Origin: Mucilaginibacter kameinonensis | GTDB taxonomy: Bacteria; Bacteroidota; Bacteroidia; Sphingobacteriales; Sphingobacteriaceae | Reading direction: 5' to 3' | DNA length: 64,000 nucleotides | Assembly: GCF_003675385.1 (NCBI RefSeq) | Contig: NZ_RCWZ01000005.1 | Span: forward strand, 558,001 to 622,000 | Shown here: positions 7,648 through 15,396 of the stretch, piece by piece | Position numbering within the stretch: the first letter of the stretch is position 1 | Layout: every line of letters starts with the position of its first letter | Translations under genes and position numbers: made by a program | Notes under the pieces: generated by a model | Told to the model about the DNA's origin: nothing | What the model saw: the letters and a program-made list of their open reading frames with translations, nothing else | Databases searched by the model: none

Positions 7648-10083
7648 TTAATAAATAGCTGGGTATTTTGACGGATTAGCCTCATTCATCATGGCATAAA
7701 CGATTTCAATTACGTCATCAACAGATGGTTTGCTGAAATAGTCGCCGTCCGAACCATAAGGCGGCCTGTGCTCTTTAGCAGTTAGCGTTTTAGGCTGGGC
7801 ATCCAACGAATAATAGCCGCTTTGGTTTTCCAGTATCTTCTGCAAAATGTAGGCTGAGCCAGCTCCGGGCAGGTCTTCGTCAACAACTAATAACTTGTTG
7901 GTTTTCTTTAAGGAAGTACCACAAACATTCTCTGTATCAAATGGATATAAAGTTTGAGGATCTATTACTTCGATATTAATTCCCATAGCGGCAAGTTCTT
8001 CAGATGCTTCCTGGACAATGCGCAGAGTTGAACCATAAGATACAACCGTAATATCATTACCCTCCCGTAAAACCTCGGCCTTACCAAGCGGAACAGTAAA
8101 CTCACCAACGTTGGCAGGTAATTTTTCTTTTAGGCGATAACCATTCAAACATTCAATTACCAATGCCGGCTCATCTCCTCTCAGTAGCGTATTGTACATA
8201 CCTGCAGCCTGGGTCATATTGCGGGGTACACAAATATGGAAGCCACGCATCGACCCCAAAATAACACTCATTGGAGAACCTGAATGCCAGATCCCTTCCA
8301 ACCTATGACCACGGGTACGTATAATTAATGGAGCTTTTTGCCCACCCATGGTACGGTAACTTAAACTGGCAATATCATCACTGATGATAGTTATCGCATA
8401 TATCAGGTAGTCGAGGTATTGAATCTCTGCAATTGGCCTTAAACCACGCATAGCCAGGCCCATACCCTGCCCTATGATACTTGTTTCGCGGATTCCTGTA
8501 TCGCTAATACGAATTTCTCCATATTTGGCCTGTAAACCGGCAAAGCCCTGGTTTACATCACCTATGGCACCAAGATCCTCGCCGAATGCAACTATGCTTT
8601 TATCGCGGGCAAAGTTGGCATCAAAGGCTGCATTTAGCACTTCCCTACCGTCCATTACCCTTGTATCATCATTATAGATGGCCGGCACAACAGGCACGTA
8701 CAGAGGAGATTCTGGTGTTCCGGTAAATAGTTTTGAATTGTAACGCTCGGCATTTTTAACGCCTTCGGCCTTCAACCAACCCGACAATGCGTTGCGTTCG
8801 GTATTGTCATCATGAACCGTCAATCGCAATGCTTTACGGATGGCCGTAAATATTTCACGTCGCCCCGCATCGATACTTGAACGCAAACCAACCGATAAAG
8901 CCGATATGACTTCTTTTTGTGCCGGTAATGATTCGGCGAAAGCATCTATTAAACCTATAGCTTCTTCTATTTCAGCTTTTATTACAACAGCCAGTTCATT
9001 AGCAGCCTCTCGCTGGCATTCACGTACATATCTTTTAGCTTCAGCCTCAAGCTCTTCTAGTTCTATCTCGGTTGTAATGGCCGAAGCAATCATCCATTCG
9101 CGCATTTTTAACAGGCAATCGTGCTCATCCTCCCAGGCCAGTCGCTCTTTACTTTTATAGCGTTCATGTGAGCCTGAAGTTGAATGCCCCTGCGGCTGCG
9201 TCATTTCAGTTACATGGATCAGCACAGGCACATGTTCTTCACGGCAAATATTGATAGCCCGTTCGTAAGTTTCACAAAGGGCGATATAATCCCAACCACG
9301 AACTTTAAATATTTCGTAACCGTTGCTTCCGTTTTCGCGCTGAAAGCCTTTTAATACTTCAGAAATATCTTCTTTAGTTGTTTGCAGGCTGGCCGGAACC
9401 GAAATAGCATAAGCATCGTCCCAAATTGAAATAGCCATAGGCACCTGCAAGACACCGGCAGCATTGAAAGTTTCAAAAAACGAACCCTCTGATGTTGCAC
9501 CGTTGCCAACACTGCCAAAAGCTACTTCATTACCGTTAACCGAAAACTGTTTCAGGTAATCCAGTTCTTTATTTTGGCGGTATAATTTTGACGCGTAAGC
9601 TAAACCCAACAAACGGGGAATTTGACCGGCAGTTGTTGAAATATCCGATGAACTGTTCATCGTTTCAACCTGGTTAACCCAACTGCCATCGGTATTTACA
9701 AAACGTGTAGCATAGTGACAGTTCATCTGTCTGCCGCCGGATGCAGGATCTTTTTCAATATCAGGATTAGCATATAACTGAGCAAAAAACTCTTTCATAT
9801 TGCTCATGCCGGTAGCAAACATAAAAGTTTGGTCGCGATAGTACCCCGCGCGCCAGTCGCCGGCGCGGAAAGCCTTGGCCATAGCCAGTTGTGCAACCTC
9901 TTTGCCGTCGCCAAAAATACCGAACTTTGCCTTGCCCGTAAGTACTTCCCTGCGGCCTATCAAACTGGCCTGACGACTCTCATAACCAATACGATAATCA
10001 TCAATAACAATCTTCTTGAAATCATCAAAACTTAGCTCGGCAGTATTAAATTTACTGGTAGCGCGTGTTGTAGTTTCAGGCAT
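7648..10083 (-). CDS. 2-oxoacid dehydrogenase E1, fused alpha and beta subunits
   Basis: 811-residue thiamine-diphosphate enzyme in which the alpha subunit (about residues 1-400) and beta subunit (about 480-811) are one chain. The ThDP motif is VAFGSVGNGATSEGSFFETF, ending with the conserved aspartate and alanine block WDDAYAISVP. The beta half shows VAFGEDLGAIGDVNQGF and a final VDEDLPGAGSA region. It decarboxylates a 2-oxoacid, probably branched-chain or pyruvate, and passes the acyl group to E2, which is not in this window. Fusions of this kind are common in Bacteroidota. The fused chain keeps a linker rich in Glu and Ala between the halves. Confidence 0.92.
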   Translation of the reverse strand: MPETTTRATSKFNTAELSFDDFKKIVIDDYRIGYESRQASLIGRREVLTGKAKFGIFGDGKEVAQLAMAKAFRAGDWRAGYYRDQTFMFATGMSNMKEFFAQLYANPDIEKDPASGGRQMNCHYATRFVNTDGSWVNQVETMNSSSDISTTAGQIPRLLGLAYASKLYRQNKELDYLKQFSVNGNEVAFGSVGNGATSEGSFFETFNAAGVLQVPMAISIWDDAYAISVPASLQTTKEDISEVLKGFQRENGSNGYEIFKVRGWDYIALCETYERAINICREEHVPVLIHVTEMTQPQGHSTSGSHERYKSKERLAWEDEHDCLLKMREWMIASAITTEIELEELEAEAKRYVRECQREAANELAVVIKAEIEEAIGLIDAFAESLPAQKEVISALSVGLRSSIDAGRREIFTAIRKALRLTVHDDNTERNALSGWLKAEGVKNAERYNSKLFTGTPESPLYVPVVPAIYNDDTRVMDGREVLNAAFDANFARDKSIVAFGEDLGAIGDVNQGFAGLQAKYGEIRISDTGIRETSIIGQGMGLAMRGLRPIAEIQYLDYLIYAITIISDDIASLSYRTMGGQKAPLIIRTRGHRLEGIWHSGSPMSVILGSMRGFHICVPRNMTQAAGMYNTLLRGDEPALVIECLNGYRLKEKLPANVGEFTVPLGKAEVLREGNDITVVSYGSTLRIVQEASEELAAMGINIEVIDPQTLYPFDTENVCGTSLKKTNKLLVVDEDLPGAGSAYILQKILENQSGYYSLDAQPKTLTAKEHRPPYGSDGDYFSKPSVDDVIEIVYAMMNEANPSKYPAIY

Positions 10084-10170
10084 ATAAAATTTTGTTTAGA
10101 CGGTAAAAGTATAAAATTCTATTCTGTATTAGGCAAACTAACAGATAAAACCCGGAGTTTTAGTAATAGT

Positions 10171-10200
10171 TTTGTAATTACGTTAAACCTTTTATATTTG
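10171..10200 (+). promoter_or_regulatory. Bacteroidota-type promoter of the DUF1573 gene
   Basis: TTTG at 10171-10174 is followed, after about 18 bp, by TATATTTG at 10193-10200. This matches the TTTG / TAnnTTTG consensus of the Bacteroidota primary sigma factor. The start codon lies 19 bp downstream. Confidence 0.7.
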
Positions 10201-10219
10201 TAATAATCAAATATAACGT

Positions 10220-10618
10220 ATGAAAAAGATATTAATGATTTGCGCGGTAATATTGGGCTTTGCCTTCACCGCATCAGCACAAGATAGCGGAAAAGCTGAG
10301 TTTAAATTTAACGAAGAAAAACATGACTTCGGTAAAATACCACAAGGCACTCCGGTTACTACTGTGTTTGAATTTACTAACGTTGGTAAAGAACCACTTA
10401 TTTTAACAGAAGTAAGGCCAACCTGCGGCTGTACCATTGCCGATTACACTAAAACTCCTGTAAAAAGTGGCGACAAAGGTACAATCAAAATCACTTACAA
10501 CGCTGCTGCTGCTGCTCCGTTCAACAAAACCATTGTTGTTAAATCAAACGCTGTAACACCAGAAAAATATCTGAACATTGTTGGTGAAGTTGTAGCTAAA
10601 CCCGCGGCAAGCAAGTAA
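10220..10618 (+). CDS. DUF1573 domain protein, secreted
   Basis: 132-residue protein with a Sec signal peptide ending near SAQD. The mature part is the DUF1573 immunoglobulin-like fold, shown by EEKHDFGKIPQGTPV, EFTNVGKEPLILT and the conserved RPTCGCTIADY with its Cys-x-Cys pair. Such proteins are found in the envelope of Bacteroidota; their role is not established. It has its own promoter and a strong terminator, so it is a single-gene unit. Confidence 0.9.
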   Translation: MKKILMICAVILGFAFTASAQDSGKAEFKFNEEKHDFGKIPQGTPVTTVFEFTNVGKEPLILTEVRPTCGCTIADYTKTPVKSGDKGTIKITYNAAAAAPFNKTIVVKSNAVTPEKYLNIVGEVVAKPAASK

Positions 10619-10674
10619 TTTATTATGAGCTTGATATATCCCGTATATCAATCGGGATATTTAAAATAATATTT

Positions 10675-10700
10675 AAAAGACCCGAAACCGGGTCTTTTTT
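10675..10700 (+). terminator. intrinsic terminator after the DUF1573 gene
   Basis: Perfect 10-bp stem (AAAAGACCCG with CGGGTCTTTT), 4-nt loop, and a T-run at the 3' end. Confidence 0.9.
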
Positions 10701-10738
10701 CGTTTACAAAGGTTTTACAAAGTATATTTTCAATTTAG

Positions 10739-10746
10739 TAAATTTG
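10739..10746 (+). promoter_or_regulatory. -7 box of the aminotransferase gene
   Basis: TAAATTTG matches TAnnTTTG and ends only 4 bp before the ATG, implying a very short or leaderless transcript. A clear -33 TTTG element is not evident. Confidence 0.5.
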
Positions 10747-10750
10747 CAGG

Positions 10751-11977
10751 ATGCCAAAAATATCTGAAAAAGGGCAGCGAATGCCCTCATCACCGATTCG
10801 TAAATTAACACCTTATGCTGATAAAGCTAAGCAGGATGGGAAAAAGGTGTATCATCTAAACATCGGCCAACCCGATATTGCTACGCCAGATGGCATGCTT
10901 AATGCCATTAAAAACATCGATTTTAAAGTTTGGGCCTATACCCCGAGTGAAGGTACCTTAAGCTATCGTAAAAAGCTTACCGAGTACTATAATAAACTTA
11001 ACTATAATATCACGCCTGAGGATATTATAGTTACCACAGGTGGCTCTGAAGCTATCAGCATCGCGCTGATGGCCTGCCTTGATCCGGGAGATGAAGTGAT
11101 TATTCCAGAGCCGTTTTATGCCAACTACAATGGCTTTACCAGCCAAAGCGATATCGTGGTTAAGCCCATACTTTCGTTTATAGACAATGGTTTCGCCCTG
11201 CCTCCTATCAGCGAGTTTGAAAAACTGATCACAGATAAAACTAAAGCGATCATCATCTGCAATCCTAATAACCCTACCGGTTATCTGTATTCAAAAGAAG
11301 AGATGGAAGCTTTGAAACAGCTGGTTTTAAAATATGATCTTTACCTTTTTTCGGACGAGGCATACCGTGAGTTTTGCTATGACGGCCGTACTTTTATCTC
11401 GCCAATGCATTTGGATGGATTGGAAGAAAACGTTGTTGTAATGGACACGGTCAGTAAACGTTATAGCGCCTGCGGAGCTCGCTTAGGTTGTATGATCACC
11501 AAGAACAAGGAACTCCGTACCACAGCATTGAAATTTGCCCAGGCTCGTTTAAGTGCCGGTATGGTTGAACAAATTGCCGGCGAAGCTGCCGTTGATACCC
11601 CGGATAGCTATTTTGAAGCAGTAAATAAAGAATACACAAGCAGGCGCGATACCCTTGTAAACGCGTTGAACAAAATGGATGGCGTTTATTGCCCTAACCC
11701 AGGTGGTGCGTTTTATGTAGTGGCTAAACTACCTATAGACAATGCCGATAAATTTTGCCAGTGGATGCTGGAAACCTTCAGCCTTAATAATGAAACAGTT
11801 ATGATGGCTCCGGCTACAGGTTTTTACAGTACGCCCGACGCCGGATCAAACGAAGTACGTATGGCTTACGTATTGAACAACGATGATCTTAAAAAAGCTA
11901 TGGTTTGCTTGGATGAAGCATTGAAAGTTTATCCGGGCAGAACAGTTGCTAATTCAGAACTGGCAGTTGGTAATTAA
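10751..11977 (+). CDS. PLP-dependent aminotransferase, class I/II
   Basis: 408-residue fold-type I aminotransferase, similar to aspartate or aromatic aminotransferases. Visible features are NIGQPDIATP at the N-terminus, NPNNPTGYLY (PLP and substrate contacts), SDEAYREF, and MDTVSKRYSACGARLG with the Schiff-base lysine K236 and the phosphate-binding arginine. The donor and acceptor cannot be fixed from sequence; aspartate or methionine/aromatic oxoacids are likely. It is a single-gene unit with a clear terminator downstream. Confidence 0.9.
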   Translation: MPKISEKGQRMPSSPIRKLTPYADKAKQDGKKVYHLNIGQPDIATPDGMLNAIKNIDFKVWAYTPSEGTLSYRKKLTEYYNKLNYNITPEDIIVTTGGSEAISIALMACLDPGDEVIIPEPFYANYNGFTSQSDIVVKPILSFIDNGFALPPISEFEKLITDKTKAIIICNPNNPTGYLYSKEEMEALKQLVLKYDLYLFSDEAYREFCYDGRTFISPMHLDGLEENVVVMDTVSKRYSACGARLGCMITKNKELRTTALKFAQARLSAGMVEQIAGEAAVDTPDSYFEAVNKEYTSRRDTLVNALNKMDGVYCPNPGGAFYVVAKLPIDNADKFCQWMLETFSLNNETVMMAPATGFYSTPDAGSNEVRMAYVLNNDDLKKAMVCLDEALKVYPGRTVANSELAVGN

Positions 11978-12001
11978 ATCGTTTTATATATCTTAATTAA
12001 G

Positions 12002-12037
12002 ACAAAACCCGGCTCAAAACGGGTTTTGTTGTTTTTT
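12002..12037 (+). terminator. intrinsic terminator after the aminotransferase gene
   Basis: ACAAAACCCG pairs with CGGGTTTTGT across an 8-nt loop and is followed by a T-rich tract. A TTG inside this tract is a poor candidate start for the next gene. Confidence 0.88.
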
Positions 12038-12077
12038 GCCCCAACCAATCGTATATAATATATCACAGGCCTATTCA

Positions 12078-13139
12078 ATGAAATTTAGCCAAACAATTAG
12101 CACAGATAAACGCCACAATATCAACTGGATAAATAATTTAAGGTTGATAGCTATGTTTGCCGTTATTGTTCTACATACAGCATCTCCCTTGTTATTCCGT
12201 GTTAAAGATGCATCCATTAACGATTGGCTTGCTGCTGATGCTTACAATGCCCTGGTACGTTTTTGTGTACCAGTTTTTGTGATGATAACAGGAGCTTTAT
12301 TATTACAGCGCGAGTATGAACTTAAAGATTTCTTAAAACGGCGATTTGGCAGGCTAATACCTCCATTTATTTTTTGGAGTTTGGTTTATATTGGTTATAG
12401 ACTTTACAACGAAGAGATAGAACTATCAGATAATATATGGCCCAATATAAAACTTGTATTACAACAGCTTCAAACCGGTAGTTATTATCATTTATGGTAC
12501 GTTTATCTTTTAATGGGCCTTTACCTGTTTATACCCGTAATAAGCAAGTTTGTACGTAACGCAACAGAAAAAGAGTTGTTATACTTTTTAGGTGTCTGGT
12601 TTTTAACAGTAATCTTGAGCCGCCCTTATTTAACCATATTAGATCCCGGCGTCGACCTGCATAATTTTACCGGATATATTGGGTATCTTGTACTTGGCTA
12701 TTACCTTGCCTATAAGCCATTTAAATTTAAAAATATAGCTCCAATCGCGGCGTTGGTATTTGCATCATGTGCCTTACTAATAGCTTCAGGTACGTATTTT
12801 ATACTACTGAAAACCAGAAACTTAAATACTTTCTTTCACGAGCCAGTTAGTCCTTTTATAGCTATACTGTCGTCGAGCGCGTTTTTAATGGCAAGATTTA
12901 TTAAAGTCAATTTAAACCCGGTTGTAAACAAACTCATAAACAATGTAGGTAAATATACCCTGGGCTTATACCTTAGCCATGCTTTCATCTTAAATGTGCT
13001 TGAGCTTAATGATATCACATACAACATTTTTAACCCGATTTTCAGTATTCCATTAGTGGCATTATTAACCTTTTTACTGTCCAGTCTCCTGATCTATGTG
13101 ATGAGTAAGCTACCGATGTTAAAATATGTCGCCGGATAA
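12078..13139 (+). CDS. acyltransferase family 3 membrane protein
   Basis: About 353-residue integral membrane protein with about ten hydrophobic segments. NNLRLIAMFAVIVLHTASP in the first helix carries the His typical of acyltransferase_3 (OafA/WecH-like) enzymes, which O-acetylate surface polysaccharides or peptidoglycan. The segment RFCVPVFVMITGALLL and a following KRRFGRLIPPFIFW also fit the family. I chose the ATG at 12078; a longer frame would begin at a TTG within the preceding terminator. No glycan biosynthesis neighbours reveal the acceptor. Confidence 0.85.
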   Translation: MKFSQTISTDKRHNINWINNLRLIAMFAVIVLHTASPLLFRVKDASINDWLAADAYNALVRFCVPVFVMITGALLLQREYELKDFLKRRFGRLIPPFIFWSLVYIGYRLYNEEIELSDNIWPNIKLVLQQLQTGSYYHLWYVYLLMGLYLFIPVISKFVRNATEKELLYFLGVWFLTVILSRPYLTILDPGVDLHNFTGYIGYLVLGYYLAYKPFKFKNIAPIAALVFASCALLIASGTYFILLKTRNLNTFFHEPVSPFIAILSSSAFLMARFIKVNLNPVVNKLINNVGKYTLGLYLSHAFILNVLELNDITYNIFNPIFSIPLVALLTFLLSSLLIYVMSKLPMLKYVAG

Positions 13140-13201
13140 ATTTTAGTTGTAATGACGATTAAAATCCATGAACTATTCTCCGCAACTGCAAAGTAAATCC
13201 G

Positions 13202-13209
13202 TATATTTG
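13202..13209 (+). promoter_or_regulatory. -7 box upstream of ssrA
   Basis: TATATTTG fits TAnnTTTG and lies 48 bp upstream of the mature tmRNA 5' end, leaving room for a 5' leader that is processed off. Confidence 0.5.
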
Positions 13210-13257
13210 TAACCGCTTAACTGCAAACTGCCCACCGGCAACTGCAGACTCAAAAAT

Positions 13258-13625
13258 GGGGTCGACCGGAATTGACAGGATGGAGATAAGTAGGTAAGCA
13301 TGCAGCGCGTTGGGTGAATTAGCGCTTTAATCTGAACGCTCAAACTTACAAATGGCGAAAATAACTACGCCTTAGCTGCCTAATTTAGAATTAGCATAGC
13401 TTTTGTCCCGCCGGTTTTCCGTTTCATCGGATCGGCAATCGGGGCATCGAAAGATGAAACTGGTTTGCTTAAGGTGTGCATAGCGAACGAGATAAAGCAC
13501 CTAAGGAAGACGGTATAGGTAAGCGACTGACCTTCCCCTTCCCTACAATTAAACAGAAGCTAAGCATGTAGAAAGCTTACCTTATACCATGTTTGGACGA
13601 GGGTTCGAATCCCTCCGGCTCCACC
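13258..13625 (+). ncRNA. ssrA: transfer-messenger RNA
   Basis: tmRNA rescues stalled ribosomes. The 5' end GGGGTCGACCGGAATTGACA and the 3' end with T-arm GGTTCGAATCCC followed by CGGCTCC form the tRNA-like acceptor. The 5' GGGGTCG pairs with the 3' CGGCTCC (two G-U pairs). The tag reading frame runs about 13348-13383 and reads TNGENNYALAA then TAA, with the usual ALAA degradation signal. The genome encodes ACC then C after the acceptor, so the full CCA seems to be added after transcription. The 3' end is immediately followed by recombinase remnants on the other strand, the classic position for an integrated element. Confidence 0.97.
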
Positions 13626-14052
13626 CGCGGGGGTTTTCGTAAGAAAATCCCTTTTTTTTCAAAAATCACCAAGTTTTTCTCTCTCATTTTCAGGTGATTA
13701 TGTGAAAATATTTCGAGCATCGTAGGGGTTCGATAGACCCCATTTTCGTAGTACAAGTTGCTATCGAACCCCTGCGCTATAAATTCCCGTTTTTGTATCG
13801 TATCAGCCTGGGTAAATACATATCTGAGGTCAGTAAGCAGGTGCAGGTGTTTATTTAAAATAGCCAGAGCCGGAGACTGATCTTTATTAAGTTTATTGAT
13901 CTCGGCTTGTAAGAATACGATGTCGCTGTTATAATTTCCTGTCCAGCGGTCGTAAGTATCCTTTGAGATCTGATCGTGTATCCATTTTTCTTCGACTGCC
14001 ATCAGTTTATCCTGCAACTGATCCAGTTGTGATTTTTTTTCGGCTGCCACTT
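13577..14052 (-). pseudogene. serine recombinase, C-terminal remnant
   Basis: About 155 residues match the C-terminal part of Bacteroidota serine site-specific recombinases: the coiled coil KKSQLDQLQDKLMAVEEKW, then ISKDTYDRW, and the closing GVYRTPTMLEIF type segment. The catalytic N-terminal domain with the active serine is missing. The frame runs through the antisense strand of the tmRNA 3' end (EPEGFEPSS is the translated complement of the T-arm), as often happens for integrases next to their attachment site. Upstream the homology stops at about 14052, where a tape-measure remnant begins. Confidence 0.6.
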
Positions 14053-14492
14053 TTAAGTTCCCAGTGCTCCTTTGTTTCGGTAAGCAGTCCTTCCCGCAGG
14101 AGCCAGTTTCCCCTGAAACCAGGGATTGAAGAACTTCCGCTGTCAGGGCAAAGACTGATCGCGGCACTAATAAGGCCTTCAATCAAGTGGCTCTCTGCTA
14201 CTCCGATTTCAATCTCGAATGGTACAGGCTGCGTCAATTGCATATTACATAATAATTTATTCAGGGGTAACAAATTATCATCAGCCGCGCTTTCGCCGGT
14301 TACCAGGACTTGTAAATATTGTACCGCCTTGATGCGGGCGTTATCATCTGTAAACGCGCTCCGGTCATTGATCAGGCCGAGGCGCTCAAATAACATTGGG
14401 ACATAGCTGTTGAGCAATACCAGTCCGGCATTTGTTATCGTGTTCATCGTGTAAGGTTTTTGTTGGCTTCTAAGATAAAGCTTTTTATCGTG
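14053..14492 (-). pseudogene. contractile injection system tape-measure protein, C-terminal remnant
   Basis: The translated frame (NAGLVLLNSYVPMLFERLG, then KAVQYLQVLVTGES, LPLNKLLC, PFEIEIG, and SSIPGFRGNWLLREGLL ... EHWEL) is the conserved C-terminal block of contractile-injection-system tape-measure proteins (Afp14/Pvc14 class). Those proteins set the length of the sheath-tube particle. The normal end of the family, with a Leu-Pro-Trp region, is missing: the match stops at WEL (about 14055) and recombinase sequence follows. An ATG at 14447 is available, but the frame is open back to a stop near 14494. No other particle genes are in the window, so this is a relic. Confidence 0.65.
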
Positions 14493-14538
14493 TTATCCGA
14501 AATCAGACCGGTCGCTCTGCAGTTGGTCTTTCGATAAT

Positions 14539-14573
14539 AGTAAAGCCCCCGGTCATAGTACCGGGGCTTTACT
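14539..14573. terminator. strong hairpin, possible bidirectional terminator
   Basis: AGTAAAGCCCC pairs with GGGGCTTTACT, extended by CGGT/ACCG with one bulged C. It lies upstream of the tape-measure stub on the minus strand and could terminate transcription either way. Confidence 0.65.
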
Positions 14574-14644
14574 AAACATTCAATTTTTCCGTAAAACCGA
14601 TCCAAAACCGGGTATATCACGGCATCATCCCATCACCACCACTC

Positions 14645-14809
14645 CTATCGTTGCTTTATGTCATTTTTACCGGGTGTGATCAAAAGTGTGCTGCCCGGAT
14701 GAGCAGGATTATCGCCAGATACCTCGGTACTGGTATGGGCGAACTCAGCTTTGACTTTCCAGACTTTGAGTTTGATAACCGTACGGAGGGTCTTTTGGGT
14801 AGTTTTCAT
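14645..14809 (-). CDS. small hypothetical ORF, 54 residues
   Basis: ATG at 14809 begins MKTTQKTLRTVIKLKVWKVK, a strongly basic start, followed by a Ser/Thr/Pro/Gly-rich second half ending KNDIKQR. I do not recognise it. It sits in the scarred zone between the tape-measure stub and the LytS scar, and could be a real short gene, a peptide precursor, or chance. Confidence 0.3.
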   Translation of the reverse strand: MKTTQKTLRTVIKLKVWKVKAEFAHTSTEVSGDNPAHPGSTLLITPGKNDIKQR

Positions 14810-15122
14810 AGATGTTGGAATTTAAAAATTAACGCTTACCGGCCATACCGAAAATGTGTGTAGTCGTGGTGGGATTGGTTATTCCAAACGAGAAAAACGA
14901 TTTCATTTTTACTGCCTTTGTGCGGGCTCTGTCCTTCAGGCCGGTTTTTTAATGTTGTCATAGCTTAAAGGGCTTGTTGTGTAAAAATTCAACTCCTGAA
15001 AATGTGTGTAGTGGCAGTTGGGTCTACACCGGTATTATCCGTGCAAGTTGCACCCACTCTGCTCCTGCCTTTTTAGAGCATGCTTTCAAGCCGGCGTTGC
15101 CATCGGCAATCAGTAGTTTATT
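14810..15122. other. no recognisable gene; 15-bp direct repeat
   Basis: No convincing coding sequence. GAAAATGTGTGTAGT occurs twice, at 14850-14864 and 14998-15012. Each copy provides an ATG opening a short plus-strand frame beginning MCVV (32 and 24 residues), which I regard as chance. Confidence 0.5.
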
Positions 15123-15125
15123 GTC

Positions 15126-15263
15126 ATGGAGATCGCCGTTGACCACCAAAAACTGGTTTTTATCTATGAAAATATGGATCACGGCTCCGTCAAAAAGCCG
15201 GAGGAAGAAAAAGGAGGCATTGGCCTGGAAAATGTCAAACGCAGGCTCGCATCGTTGCGGTAA
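15126..15263 (+). pseudogene. LytS-type sensor histidine kinase, C-terminal remnant
   Basis: The frame MEIAVDHQKLVFIYEN ... GGIGLENVKRRLASL matches the ATP-binding end of LytS/YehU-type kinases, where GGIGLENVRRRL is the conserved G-box region. It stops at TAA at 15261-15263, and an in-frame TAG lies just upstream, so only about 45 residues remain. LytS/LytTR pairs next to FtsX-type permeases are common in Bacteroidota, which fits the permease gene that follows. Confidence 0.65.
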
Positions 15264-15370
15264 GGGATATTATGATGATCGGTAGCAACCAACTTACGGT
15301 GCATGGTCAACGTGTACCCGTCGGAAACAGCTATCGCGAATCGGTCAGAGCAGCACTTAGATTAAAATAA
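15264..15370 (+). pseudogene. LytTR response regulator, C-terminal remnant
   Basis: Directly after the kinase stop, in another frame, MIGSNQLTVHGQRVPVGNSY ending in RLK then TAA matches the last strand and helix of the LytTR DNA-binding domain. The receiver domain and most of LytTR are gone. The junction with the kinase stub is about 15263-15270, showing a deletion that removed the end of one gene and nearly all of the next. Confidence 0.65.
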
Positions 15371-15396
15371 TTGATACCTCATGCAACTTACTTCAA

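Noticed and set aside
7648..10083. Fused E1 alpha/beta as a novel fusion
   Set aside because: This fusion is a common architecture in Bacteroidota and needs no special explanation.
13258..13625. Possible tRNA at the 3' end of this region
   Set aside because: The T-arm and acceptor belong to tmRNA; the tag frame and 5' half are complete.
13940..14406. Plus-strand 147-residue open frame
   Set aside because: It is the antisense of the tape-measure and recombinase remnants, which match known families on the minus strand.
14974..15285. Plus-strand 103-residue open frame
   Set aside because: It overlaps the LytS remnant in a different frame; the LytS frame has clear homology, this one has none.
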